Assembly (NCBI GenBank): GCA_027592025.1
Contig: JAQCIQ010000005.1
Span: 59,096-123,095, forward strand
Origin: Bacteroidota bacterium
GTDB taxonomy: Bacteria > Bacteroidota > Bacteroidia > Flavobacteriales > Flavobacteriaceae
Direction: 5' to 3'
DNA length: 64,000 nt
Shown here: one piece after another, positions 46,832 to 54,239 of the stretch
How positions within the stretch are numbered: the stretch's first letter is position 1
Layout of the letters: each line of letters begins with the position of its first letter
The notes under the pieces: generated by a model
Told to the model about the DNA's origin: nothing
The model's input: only the letters and a program-made list of their open reading frames with translations
The model's database searches: none
Made by a program: the position numbers and the translations under genes

Positions 46832-47374
46832 TTATGCTGATTTACCTGCTTTTCTTCTCAATAGTTCTCCAACGAACTTGACACCTTTTCCTTTGTACGG
46901 CTCAGGTCTTCTGAACGAGCGTATTTTGGCGGCAACTTGTCCTACCAATTGCTTGTCGTGAGATACCAGTTTGATCACTGGGTTTTTTCCCTTCTCAGAT
47001 ATTGTTTCGACAGCAACTTCTGGAGCGATATTCAAAACAATGTTATGAGAAAAACCCAAAGACAAATCTAATTTCTGACCTACATTGGTCGCACGGTATC
47101 CAACACCCACCAGCTCAAGCTGCTTTTCAAAACCTTCAGAAACACCTTTGACCATGTTGTTCACTAACGAACGGTAAAGACCGTGCATGGTTCTGTGTAG
47201 CTTGCTGTCTGAAGGACGTGCTACCCGTAGCTCATTATCTTCAAAAGTCACTTCCACATGCTCGTAGGCCTGCGAAAGTTCTCCCAACTTGCCCTTAACG
47301 GTCAAAACGTTATTCTCAATAGTGACAGTAACGCCGCTTGGCACTGGGATTGGATTATTTCCTATTCTAGACAT
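46832..47374 (-). CDS. rplF: 50S ribosomal protein L6
   Basis: 180 residues, two repeated L6 domains. [15 protein letters not shown], the [19 protein letters not shown] hinge and the C-terminal [16 protein letters not shown] are typical. L6 supports the factor-binding site and the sarcin-ricin loop. Confidence 0.98.
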   Translation of the reverse strand: MSRIGNNPIPVPSGVTVTIENNVLTVKGKLGELSQAYEHVEVTFEDNELRVARPSDSKLHRTMHGLYRSLVNNMVKGVSEGFEKQLELVGVGYRATNVGQKLDLSLGFSHNIVLNIAPEVAVETISEKGKNPVIKLVSHDKQLVGQVAAKIRSFRRPEPYKGKGVKFVGELLRRKAGKSA

Positions 47375-47389
47375 AATTCTATTATATTT

Positions 47390-47788
47390 CTAATAAACGT
47401 AACACAAAACTTCTCCACCTACATTCTCTCTTCTGGCTTGTTTATCAGTCATTACACCCTTTGAGGTAGAAATGATAGCGATTCCAAGACCATTTAAGAT
47501 TCTTGGCAGATCCCCAGAAGGCGAATACTTACGGAGTCCAGGTCTGCTGATGCGTTGGATTTCTTTGATTACTGATTCTTTAGTATCTGCTGTGTATTTC
47601 AAAGCAATTTTGATGTTGCCTTGAACAGCACTTTCTTCAAATTTATAGCTCAAAATATAGCCTTGATCGAACAATATTTTGGTGATTTCTTTTTTCAAAT
47701 TTGACGCAGGGATGTCCACAACACGGTGCCTTGCACTGATGGCGTTACGAACTCGGGTCAAATAATCTGCAATAGGATCTGTATACAT
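47390..47788 (-). CDS. rpsH: 30S ribosomal protein S8
   Basis: 132 residues. DPIADYLTRVRNAISARHRVVDIPAS and the C-terminal GLGIAIISTSKGVMTDKQARRENVGGE (about 100-126) identify S8, a primary 16S rRNA binder that in E. coli also represses the spc operon. 21 bases behind rpsN. Confidence 0.98.
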   Translation of the reverse strand: MYTDPIADYLTRVRNAISARHRVVDIPASNLKKEITKILFDQGYILSYKFEESAVQGNIKIALKYTADTKESVIKEIQRISRPGLRKYSPSGDLPRILNGLGIAIISTSKGVMTDKQARRENVGGEVLCYVY

Positions 47789-47809
47789 GTTTGCTGATTT
47801 AAATATGGT

Positions 47810-48079
47810 TTACCAACTAGATTTTTTCACACCAGGAATAAGTCCCTTGTTGGCCATTTCACGAAACATTACTCGAGAAAGACCAAAAGTTCGCATGTAT
47901 CCCTTTGGACGACCTGTCAATTTGCAGCGGTTGTGCATACGAATTGGAGAAGCGTTTTTCGGCAATTTTTGCAAGCCTTCAAAATCGCCTGCCTCTTTCA
48001 AAGCTTTGCGTTTTTCAGCATAAGTAGCAACCGTTTTTTCGCGTTTTACTTCGCGAGCTTTCATTGATTCTTTAGCCAT
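47810..48079 (-). CDS. rpsN: 30S ribosomal protein S14 (C-minus, long form)
   Basis: 89 residues. [26 protein letters not shown] and [25 protein letters not shown] are typical. The long zinc-free form lacks the CxxC pairs of the short zinc-binding S14; only one cysteine is present. One base behind rplE. Confidence 0.97.
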   Translation of the reverse strand: MAKESMKAREVKREKTVATYAEKRKALKEAGDFEGLQKLPKNASPIRMHNRCKLTGRPKGYMRTFGLSRVMFREMANKGLIPGVKKSSW

Positions 48080-48080
48080 A

Positions 48081-48632
48081 TTAATTCTTTTTAAAAGGTA
48101 AACCTAATTCGGTTAGTAATGATTTCGCTTCTTTGTCGGTTGAGGCAGTCGTTACAAAAGTGATGTCCATACCATCAATTTTATTGACTTGATCGATATT
48201 GATTTCTGGAAAAATGATTTGCTCCAAAACTCCCAAACTATAATTACCCCGCCCATCAAATCCAGTTGCTCGGATTCCATTAAAATCTCTAACTCGAGGC
48301 AAGGCAGTAGTGACCAAACGATCTAAGAATTCGTACATGCGCTCGCCTCGTAGAGTAACTTTAACGCCAATGGGCATCCCTTTACGAAGTTTGAATGATG
48401 CAACGTCTTTCTTAGAAATGGTTGTTATTGCCTTTTGACCTGCGATTCGAGTGATTTCATCGGCAGCGTAATCGATAAGTTTCTTATCGGCCACAGCAGC
48501 TCCAACACCACGAGATATTACGATTTTTTCCAATTTAGGAACTTGCATTACACTCTTGTAACCGAATTCCTCTTTAAGAGACGGAATGATGCGCTCTCTG
48601 TATTCTTGTTTTAACCTTGGTAAGTATGACAT
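48081..48632 (-). CDS. rplE: 50S ribosomal protein L5
   Basis: 183 residues. [30 protein letters not shown] and [32 protein letters not shown] are the standard L5 blocks (about 10-40 and 68-100), with [23 protein letters not shown] near the end. Binds 5S rRNA at the central protuberance. Confidence 0.98.
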   Translation of the reverse strand: MSYLPRLKQEYRERIIPSLKEEFGYKSVMQVPKLEKIVISRGVGAAVADKKLIDYAADEITRIAGQKAITTISKKDVASFKLRKGMPIGVKVTLRGERMYEFLDRLVTTALPRVRDFNGIRATGFDGRGNYSLGVLEQIIFPEINIDQVNKIDGMDITFVTTASTDKEAKSLLTELGLPFKKN

Positions 48633-48637
48633 GACGA

Positions 48638-48949
48638 TTAAATTAAGTCATTAGTTTTCTTAGCATATCGAACCTTCTTGTCCTTTTCCATGCGATAACC
48701 GACTCTAGTGGCTGATCCGTCTTTAGAAATAAGGGATAGATTCGAAATATGCAAAGCTGCTTCTTTTTCAATAATACCTCCTTGAGGATTTTGGGCACTG
48801 GGCTTGTTGTGTTTTTTTGCCATATTAACACCTTCGACGATAGCCTTGGTTTTGTCTTTGGCAATTTTCAAAATTTTACCTTCGGCACCCTTGTGATCGC
48901 CTGCAAGCACGCGAACTACATCTCCTGTTTTTAGTTTAATTTTTTTCAT
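48638..48949 (-). CDS. rplX: 50S ribosomal protein L24
   Basis: 103 residues. The KOW motif [25 protein letters not shown] and [20 protein letters not shown] identify L24, an assembly-initiating protein near the exit tunnel. Confidence 0.97.
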   Translation of the reverse strand: MKKIKLKTGDVVRVLAGDHKGAEGKILKIAKDKTKAIVEGVNMAKKHNKPSAQNPQGGIIEKEAALHISNLSLISKDGSATRVGYRMEKDKKVRYAKKTNDLI

Positions 48950-48961
48950 CTCTATATCAAC

Positions 48962-49330
48962 TTAAAGTACCTCAGGGGCCAGTGAAACGATTTTCATAAA
49001 CTGCTTGTCGCGCAATTCTCTAGCCACTGGTCCAAAGACACGAGTTCCTCTCATTTCTCCAGTTGGGTTGAGCAATACACAGGCATTGTCGTCAAAACGA
49101 ATGTAGGAGCCGTCGGGACGTCGTACTTCTTTAACAGTACGAACCACTACCGCAGTAGAAACTGTTCCCTTTTTAACGTTACCGTTTGGAGTAGCTTCTT
49201 TCACGGTCACAACAATTTTGTCACCTACCGAAGCATAACGCCGCTTAGTTCCTCCCAATACACGGATGGTTAGAACCTCCTTGGCTCCAGTGTTATCCGC
49301 TACTTTTAATCTAGATTCTTGCTGTAACAT
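48962..49330 (-). CDS. rplN: 50S ribosomal protein L14
   Basis: 122 residues, exact family length. [34 protein letters not shown] and [28 protein letters not shown] are diagnostic. Forms part of a subunit bridge with 16S helix 14. One base separates it from rpsQ. Confidence 0.98.
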   Translation of the reverse strand: MLQQESRLKVADNTGAKEVLTIRVLGGTKRRYASVGDKIVVTVKEATPNGNVKKGTVSTAVVVRTVKEVRRPDGSYIRFDDNACVLLNPTGEMRGTRVFGPVARELRDKQFMKIVSLAPEVL

Positions 49331-49331
49331 A

Positions 49332-49589
49332 TTATTTCGCTCTTTCGATAATTTCTACAAGTCTCCAGCACTTTGACTTACTCAAAGGACGGGTTTCCAT
49401 TATTTTAACTGTATCACCAATGTTGCAGTCATTCGTTTCGTCGTGAGCCACATACTTTTTCGTCTTGAGGACGAATTTTCCGTACATGGGGTGTTTCACT
49501 TTTTTAACTTCGGATACAACAATAGACTTTTGCATCTTATTGCTGGTGACTACACCGATACGCTCTTTTCTTAAATTTCTATTTTCCAT
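49332..49589 (-). CDS. rpsQ: 30S ribosomal protein S17
   Basis: 85 residues, OB fold. [35 protein letters not shown] and [16 protein letters not shown] identify S17, a primary 16S rRNA binder. Confidence 0.98.
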   Translation of the reverse strand: MENRNLRKERIGVVTSNKMQKSIVVSEVKKVKHPMYGKFVLKTKKYVAHDETNDCNIGDTVKIMETRPLSKSKCWRLVEIIERAK

Positions 49590-49605
49590 AGCTCAGATCG
49601 ATACT

Positions 49606-49797
49606 TTATTGTATGGCTCTATTAGTTAATTCCGTTGCAAGACGTGCAATACTTCTTCGTGTCTTACGCAATGACAAAGGGTTTTCCAATGGGGTCAATG
49701 CATGTGTCATTTTCATAGTAACATAGTCCCCTTTCAAGGCGACTAGCTTTTCTTCCAATTGCTCTAAAGACAATCCTTTAATTTCTGACTGTTTCAT
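49606..49797 (-). CDS. rpmC: 50S ribosomal protein L29
   Basis: 63 residues, two-helix protein. SEIKGLSLEQLEEKL and LRKTRRSIARLATEL are typical. L29 lies beside the exit tunnel where signal recognition particle and trigger factor dock. Confidence 0.96.
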   Translation of the reverse strand: MKQSEIKGLSLEQLEEKLVALKGDYVTMKMTHALTPLENPLSLRKTRRSIARLATELTNRAIQ

Positions 49798-49807
49798 ATT
49801 CGGTCAA

Positions 49808-50227
49808 TTATGCTTCGAAATCTCGAGCGGTGATGAATCTTGTTTTAACCGGCAGTTTTTGAGCAGCGAGACGCAATGCTTCTTTGGCTATTTCGGCAGA
49901 AACTCCACCAACTTCAAAGAGAATTCTTCCCGGCTTAACAACAGCAGCGTAATATTCTACGGCACCTTTTCCTTTACCCATACGCACCTCAAGAGGTTTT
50001 TTGGTAATGGGTTTGTCTGGAAATATTTTAATCCAAAGCTGTCCCTCACGTTTCATGAAACGAGTAGCAGCAATACGCGCTGCCTCGATTTGACGCGAAG
50101 TGATGAAAACAGAGTCCATCGCTTTGATACCAAACATTCCGTTTGACAACAAGTGTCCACGACCCGAATTACCTTTCATTCGGCCCGTTTGTAACTTTCT
50201 ATATTTAGTTCTTTTCGGCTGTAACAT
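49808..50227 (-). CDS. rplP: 50S ribosomal protein L16
   Basis: 139 residues. [40 protein letters not shown] and [22 protein letters not shown] are diagnostic. L16 organises the A-site tRNA elbow contact. Confidence 0.98.
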   Translation of the reverse strand: MLQPKRTKYRKLQTGRMKGNSGRGHLLSNGMFGIKAMDSVFITSRQIEAARIAATRFMKREGQLWIKIFPDKPITKKPLEVRMGKGKGAVEYYAAVVKPGRILFEVGGVSAEIAKEALRLAAQKLPVKTRFITARDFEA

Positions 50228-50246
50228 TTCTCAATCCGATTTATAA

Positions 50247-50960
50247 TTATTTACGCGCGCGACGGTTTCCACCGCTGCGTCCTCCTGGTTTTGCTTGCTT
50301 GGTTGACAAACCAACTAGTGGCGACAACTCACGCTTTCCGTACACTTCACCTTTCATGATCCAAACTTTGATCCCCAAACGGCCATAAGTGGTATGTGCT
50401 TCTACTAAAGCATAATCGATGTCCGCTCTAAAAGTTGACAATGGAATTCTACCTTCCTTGAAGTGTTCATCACGTGCCATCTCAGCGCCGTTCAAGCGAC
50501 CGCTGATTTGAATTTTGATACCCTCGGCATTCAAACGCATTGCAGCTGCAATAGCCATTTTGATTGCTCTTTTGTAAGAAATTCGGCTTTCAATTTGCCG
50601 AGCTACACTCACTCCAACCAAAAAGGCATCAATCTCTGGACGCTTAATTTCGATGATATTCAATTGAACATCTTTGTCTGTGAGTTTTTTCAGCTCCTCT
50701 TTCAATTTATCAACCTCCTGACCGCCTTTGCCAATAATGATTCCAGGGCGAGCAGTAGTCACAGTTACTGTAACTAACTTCAATGTTCGTTCGATAATCA
50801 CACGAGAGACACTTGCCTTAGCCAAACGAGTATGAACATACTTTCTGATTTTATCGTCTTCGGCTAATTTATCTCCGTAATCATTACCTCCATACCAGTT
50901 GGATTCCCATCCACGGATGATACCTAACCTATTACCGATTGGATTCGTTTTCTGTCCCAT
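50247..50960 (-). CDS. rpsC: 30S ribosomal protein S3
   Basis: 237 residues. [20 protein letters not shown], the KH-type-II motif [17 protein letters not shown] (about 75-92) and the C-terminal [21 protein letters not shown] identify S3. A basic glycine-rich tail ([14 protein letters not shown]) ends the protein. Part of the mRNA entry channel. Confidence 0.98.
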   Translation of the reverse strand: MGQKTNPIGNRLGIIRGWESNWYGGNDYGDKLAEDDKIRKYVHTRLAKASVSRVIIERTLKLVTVTVTTARPGIIIGKGGQEVDKLKEELKKLTDKDVQLNIIEIKRPEIDAFLVGVSVARQIESRISYKRAIKMAIAAAMRLNAEGIKIQISGRLNGAEMARDEHFKEGRIPLSTFRADIDYALVEAHTTYGRLGIKVWIMKGEVYGKRELSPLVGLSTKQAKPGGRSGGNRRARK

Positions 50961-50963
50961 GAA

Positions 50964-51374
50964 TTAAATAGTTTCAGTATTAATAGTTTGACCTAAAACC
51001 AAGGTCACATGATTTGAACGTTTTCTGATGCGATGAGCACGACCTTGGGGAGCAGGGCGCAAGCGCTTTAGCATGGTGCCACCATCGACACGAATTTCTT
51101 TAATAAACAAATTGGCCTGTTCTAAATCAGATCCTTCGTTTTTTGCTTGCCAATTGGCCAATGCCGATAACAACAAAGTGCTTAGTGGTCGTGATGCGTG
51201 TTGTTTACTGAATTTTAAAATATTCAAAGCATCCTCAACTTGTTTACCTCGCACCAAGTCTACAACCAAACGCATTTTGCGAGGCGAACTCGGATAGTTA
51301 TTCAATTTGGCGAAGGCCACATCTTTTTTGTCGGCCTTAATAGTTTCAGCCATTTGATTTTTACGACTTCCCAT
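50964..51374 (-). CDS. rplV: 50S ribosomal protein L22
   Basis: 136 residues. AFAKLNNYPSSPRKMRLVVDLVRGK and MLKRLRPAPQGRAHRIRKRSNHV are the L22 signatures, the second including the loop that lines the exit tunnel (macrolide-resistance site). The MGSRKNQMAE start is typical of Bacteroidota L22; an internal ATG seven codons later is less likely. Confidence 0.97.
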   Translation of the reverse strand: MGSRKNQMAETIKADKKDVAFAKLNNYPSSPRKMRLVVDLVRGKQVEDALNILKFSKQHASRPLSTLLLSALANWQAKNEGSDLEQANLFIKEIRVDGGTMLKRLRPAPQGRAHRIRKRSNHVTLVLGQTINTETI

Positions 51375-51379
51375 AGCTA

Positions 51380-51658
51380 TTATTTTTTGCCTTTATTTTT
51401 AGCACCTGAATGACCTCTAAATGATCGTGTCGGTGAAAACTCTCCCAATTTATGACCTACCATGTTCTCAGTCACATAAACTGGGACAAACTGACGACCG
51501 TTGTGTACTGCAAAAGTTTGACCGACAAATTCTGGTGTAATCATACTGGCACGAGACCAAGTTTTGATGACCGTCTTTTTGTTTGAAGCAACATTATCAG
51601 CTACTTTCGATTCTAGTTTATAGTGAACGTAAGGTCCTTTTTTTAATGATCTTGACAT
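51380..51658 (-). CDS. rpsS: 30S ribosomal protein S19
   Basis: 92 residues. [38 protein letters not shown] and [17 protein letters not shown] are diagnostic. S19 forms a complex with S13 in the 30S head. Confidence 0.98.
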   Translation of the reverse strand: MSRSLKKGPYVHYKLESKVADNVASNKKTVIKTWSRASMITPEFVGQTFAVHNGRQFVPVYVTENMVGHKLGEFSPTRSFRGHSGAKNKGKK

Positions 51659-51664
51659 ATTGTT

Positions 51665-52489
51665 CTATTTCTTACGACGTTCAATAATGAATTTACTGCT
51701 TGCTTTATTCTTGTTACGCGTGCGGTATCCTTTAGCTGGAATTCCATTACGCGAACGAGGGTGACCACCAGAGGCACGGCCTTCTCCACCACCCATTGGG
51801 TGATCGACAGGGTTCATGGCTACAGGTCGTGTACGTGGACGACGACCCAACCAGCGGCTGCGACCAGCTTTTCCAGAGACCATCAATTGGTGATCTGAAT
51901 TTGACACAACACCAATAGTTGCGAAGCAATTGGCCATTACCATACGAGTTTCCCCTGAAGGCAACTTGATTGTGGCGTACTTGCCGTCACGTGCCATCAA
52001 TTGAGCAAAAGTTCCAGCCGAACGAGCCAAAACCGCTCCTTGACCAGGTTGCAACTCAACACAAGAAATGATAGTTCCTAATGGAATTTCACTCATTGGC
52101 ATGGCATTTCCTATCTCAGGTGCAACACCTGTTCCTGAAACAACTGTTTGACCAACTGTCAAACCGTTTTGTGCAATGATGTATTTTTTCTCTCCATCTT
52201 CATACTTCACCAAAGCGATGAAGGCTGTTCTGTTTGGATCGTATTCAATAGATACGACCTCTGCAGGCATAGACACTTTGTTGCGATTGAAATCGATGAT
52301 TCTGTAACGCTTCTTGTGACCTCCACCGATATGACGCATGGTCATTTTACCAGTGTTATTTCGACCGCCAGAACGCTTCAAAGAACTGATAAGGCTCTTT
52401 TCAGGCTTGTCAGTGGTAATGGTATCAAAGCCATTTACAACTCTAAATCGTTGTCCGGGGGTTATCGGTTTTAGTTTTCTTGTTGCCAT
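51665..52489 (-). CDS. rplB: 50S ribosomal protein L2
   Basis: 274 residues, normal length. [36 protein letters not shown] and the C-terminal [17 protein letters not shown] with the conserved histidine close to the peptidyl-transferase centre. Six bases separate it from rpsS. Confidence 0.98.
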   Translation of the reverse strand: MATRKLKPITPGQRFRVVNGFDTITTDKPEKSLISSLKRSGGRNNTGKMTMRHIGGGHKKRYRIIDFNRNKVSMPAEVVSIEYDPNRTAFIALVKYEDGEKKYIIAQNGLTVGQTVVSGTGVAPEIGNAMPMSEIPLGTIISCVELQPGQGAVLARSAGTFAQLMARDGKYATIKLPSGETRMVMANCFATIGVVSNSDHQLMVSGKAGRSRWLGRRPRTRPVAMNPVDHPMGGGEGRASGGHPRSRNGIPAKGYRTRNKNKASSKFIIERRKK

Positions 52490-52498
52490 GTTGACTAC

Positions 52499-52789
52499 TT
52501 ATAAGTTTGCGTAAAGATCCAAGGTTTCACCTTCGGCCAATTGGACGATAGCTTTTTTCACCACAGCACTTTTACTGCGTTGTAAACCTGTCTTAGTGTT
52601 ACGTGTGCGACGTTCGGCGCGAACGATAATAGTCCGTACCTTTTCTACTGACACGCCGTAAGCGGATTCTACAGCATTTTTTATTTCAATTTTATTGGCG
52701 CTTGGCGCCACCTCAAAGCTGTAACGGTTGTAACGCTCTGACGCGCTTGATGCCTTCTCAGTAATAATAGGTCTGATTACGATGCTCAT
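52499..52789 (-). CDS. rplW: 50S ribosomal protein L23
   Basis: 96 residues. IVIRPIITEKASSASERYNRYSFEVAPSANKIEIKNAVESAYGV (about 3-47) and VRTIIVRAERRTR are typical L23 stretches. Docking site for trigger factor at the exit tunnel. Confidence 0.97.
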   Translation of the reverse strand: MSIVIRPIITEKASSASERYNRYSFEVAPSANKIEIKNAVESAYGVSVEKVRTIIVRAERRTRNTKTGLQRSKSAVVKKAIVQLAEGETLDLYANL

Positions 52790-52796
52790 GACTTAA

Positions 52797-53426
52797 TTAT
52801 TTGCTTAAATTGGTTTCGATTCCTGCAATTGCACTTTCGCACAATACCAAAGCATTGGTATTCATGATTGCATAAGTATTCAATTCGGAATTTACAATGA
52901 CTTTAGAATTGGTCAAGTTACGCGAAGAGAGATAAACGTTCTTGTTTACATCAGCGGTCACGAACAATGATTTTTTGTCAGCGATATTCAATGCTGTCAA
53001 AATTGCTCTAAAATCTTGAGTTCTTGGTGCATTCAAATTGAAGTCTTCAACAACCATAATAGCTTTCTCGCTCGCTTTTAGGCTTAAAGCCGATTTACGA
53101 GCCAAACGCTTGGTATTCTTGTTCAACTTAAATCCGTAGTTTCTCGGTCTTGGACCAAAAAAACGACCTCCACCTCTAAAAACACCAGACTTGATACTAC
53201 CAGCACGTGCTGTTCCCGTACCTTTCTGCTTCTTGATTTTTCTCGTACTTCCAGTAATTTCCGCTTTTTCTTTGGCTTTGTGCGTTCCTTGACGCTGATT
53301 GGCCAAGTATTGCTTCACGTCCAAATAGATGGCATGATTGTTAGGCTCAATTACGAACACGCCCTTCGGTAAGTCTACCGAACGACCAGTGTCATTTCCT
53401 TTGATATCTTTAACTGCTATCTTCAT
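52797..53426 (-). CDS. rplD: 50S ribosomal protein L4
   Basis: 209 residues from the ATG at 53424-53426 ([19 protein letters not shown]); an in-frame start 15 codons upstream lies inside rplC and is not family-like. KQKGTGTARAGSIKSGVFRGGGRFFGPRPR (about 66-95) is the tunnel-lining loop. In E. coli L4 also represses its own S10 operon through the mRNA leader. Stop of rplC and start of rplD share a base (TAATG). Confidence 0.96.
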   Translation of the reverse strand: MKIAVKDIKGNDTGRSVDLPKGVFVIEPNNHAIYLDVKQYLANQRQGTHKAKEKAEITGSTRKIKKQKGTGTARAGSIKSGVFRGGGRFFGPRPRNYGFKLNKNTKRLARKSALSLKASEKAIMVVEDFNLNAPRTQDFRAILTALNIADKKSLFVTADVNKNVYLSSRNLTNSKVIVNSELNTYAIMNTNALVLCESAIAGIETNLSK

Positions 53427-54043
53427 TACTTGGTAATTAGTACGTAAGCGTTTTTGTGGCCAGGAACACATCCCTTAACAACAACAAGGTTTTTCTCTGG
53501 CATAACTTTCAATATTCGCAAGTTTTGAATAGTTACTGTTTCATTACCCATACGACCCGCCATACGCATGCCTTTAAAAACACGTGCAGGATAAGACGCG
53601 GCTCCGATAGAACCGGGAGCTCTGAGTCGGTTGTGCTGACCGTGAGTGGCCTGTCCAACACCAGCAAAGCCATGACGCTTTACTACACCTTGAAAACCTT
53701 TACCTTTGGACGATGCCGTTACATCAACAAATTCTCCTTCTCTAAAAAGATCAACGGTGATAACATCACCTAGTTTGTAATCCTCATCAAAATCTTTGAA
53801 CTCAGCTAATTTCGATTTGACAGTTGTTCCAGCTTTTTTGGCATGGCCCACTTCGGCTTTTAAAGCGCTTTTCTCTGTCTTGTCATCGAAACCTAACTGA
53901 AGAGCGGTGTAACCGTCCACTTCTTCGGTTCTGACTTGGGTAACAACGCAAGGACCTACTTCAATAACGGTACAAGGAAGATTTTTTCCGTTCTCGTTAT
54001 AGATGCTGGTCATTCCAATTTTTTTTCCAATTAACCCAGACAT
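53426..54043 (-). CDS. rplC: 50S ribosomal protein L3
   Basis: 205 residues. [43 protein letters not shown] (about 113-136), [23 protein letters not shown] identify L3, an assembly initiator whose long loop reaches the peptidyl-transferase centre. Normally preceded directly by rpsJ. Here instead a 196-base gap with a promoter and hairpins, then an unrelated secreted-protein gene, lie upstream. Confidence 0.98.
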   Translation of the reverse strand: MSGLIGKKIGMTSIYNENGKNLPCTVIEVGPCVVTQVRTEEVDGYTALQLGFDDKTEKSALKAEVGHAKKAGTTVKSKLAEFKDFDEDYKLGDVITVDLFREGEFVDVTASSKGKGFQGVVKRHGFAGVGQATHGQHNRLRAPGSIGAASYPARVFKGMRMAGRMGNETVTIQNLRILKVMPEKNLVVVKGCVPGHKNAYVLITK

Positions 54044-54074
54044 TGTATTTTATTTATCGTTTGTTTAAAAAATT

Positions 54075-54099
54075 AGGGTCGAAATATAATTTCAACCCT
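54075..54099 (-). promoter_or_regulatory. hairpin with U tract in rplC leader (attenuator candidate)
   Basis: On the - strand AGGGTTGAAAT (54099-54089) pairs with ATTTCGACCCT (54085-54075), 11 bp with one G-U pair that exists only in - strand RNA, loop of three, followed by AATTTTTT. It looks like an intrinsic terminator placed about 30 bases before rplC, between the promoter and the gene, as expected for an attenuator or for the end of an upstream transcript. Confidence 0.55.
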
Positions 54100-54148
54100 G
54101 AGATTATATTTTTTCCGTTTTTCCTTTGCCTCAAGCGCCGGACATGTA

Positions 54149-54169
54149 ACTCATTGATATTTAATGAGT
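54149..54169 (-). promoter_or_regulatory. second hairpin in rplC leader
   Basis: ACTCATT and AATGAGT form a 7-bp inverted repeat with a seven-base loop, between the rplC promoter and the U-tract hairpin. With the following hairpin it gives the leader two stem-loops, similar in general layout to the E. coli S10 leader that L4 controls; the similarity is only architectural. Confidence 0.4.
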
Positions 54170-54208
54170 AAAATACCTCCATAGCAAATGTTGCTGTTTT
54201 TGGAGCTG

Positions 54209-54216
54209 CAAATGTA
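54209..54216 (-). promoter_or_regulatory. -7 element of the rplC (S10) operon
   Basis: TACATTTG on the - strand, an exact TAnnTTTG, 166 bases before rplC. The 12 bases TACATTTGCAGC are identical to those in the rpsL promoter at the other end of the cluster, which argues for a real ribosomal-protein promoter. Confidence 0.65.
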
Positions 54217-54239
54217 TTCTTTTTTTCTATATCTGCATG

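Noticed and set aside
54054..54182. 42-codon - strand frame (starts MEVFYSLNINEL) in the rplC leader
   Set aside because: It spans both leader hairpins and has no recognisable similarity or ribosome-binding signal; the stem-loops explain the sequence better. It could be a leader peptide, but nothing supports it.
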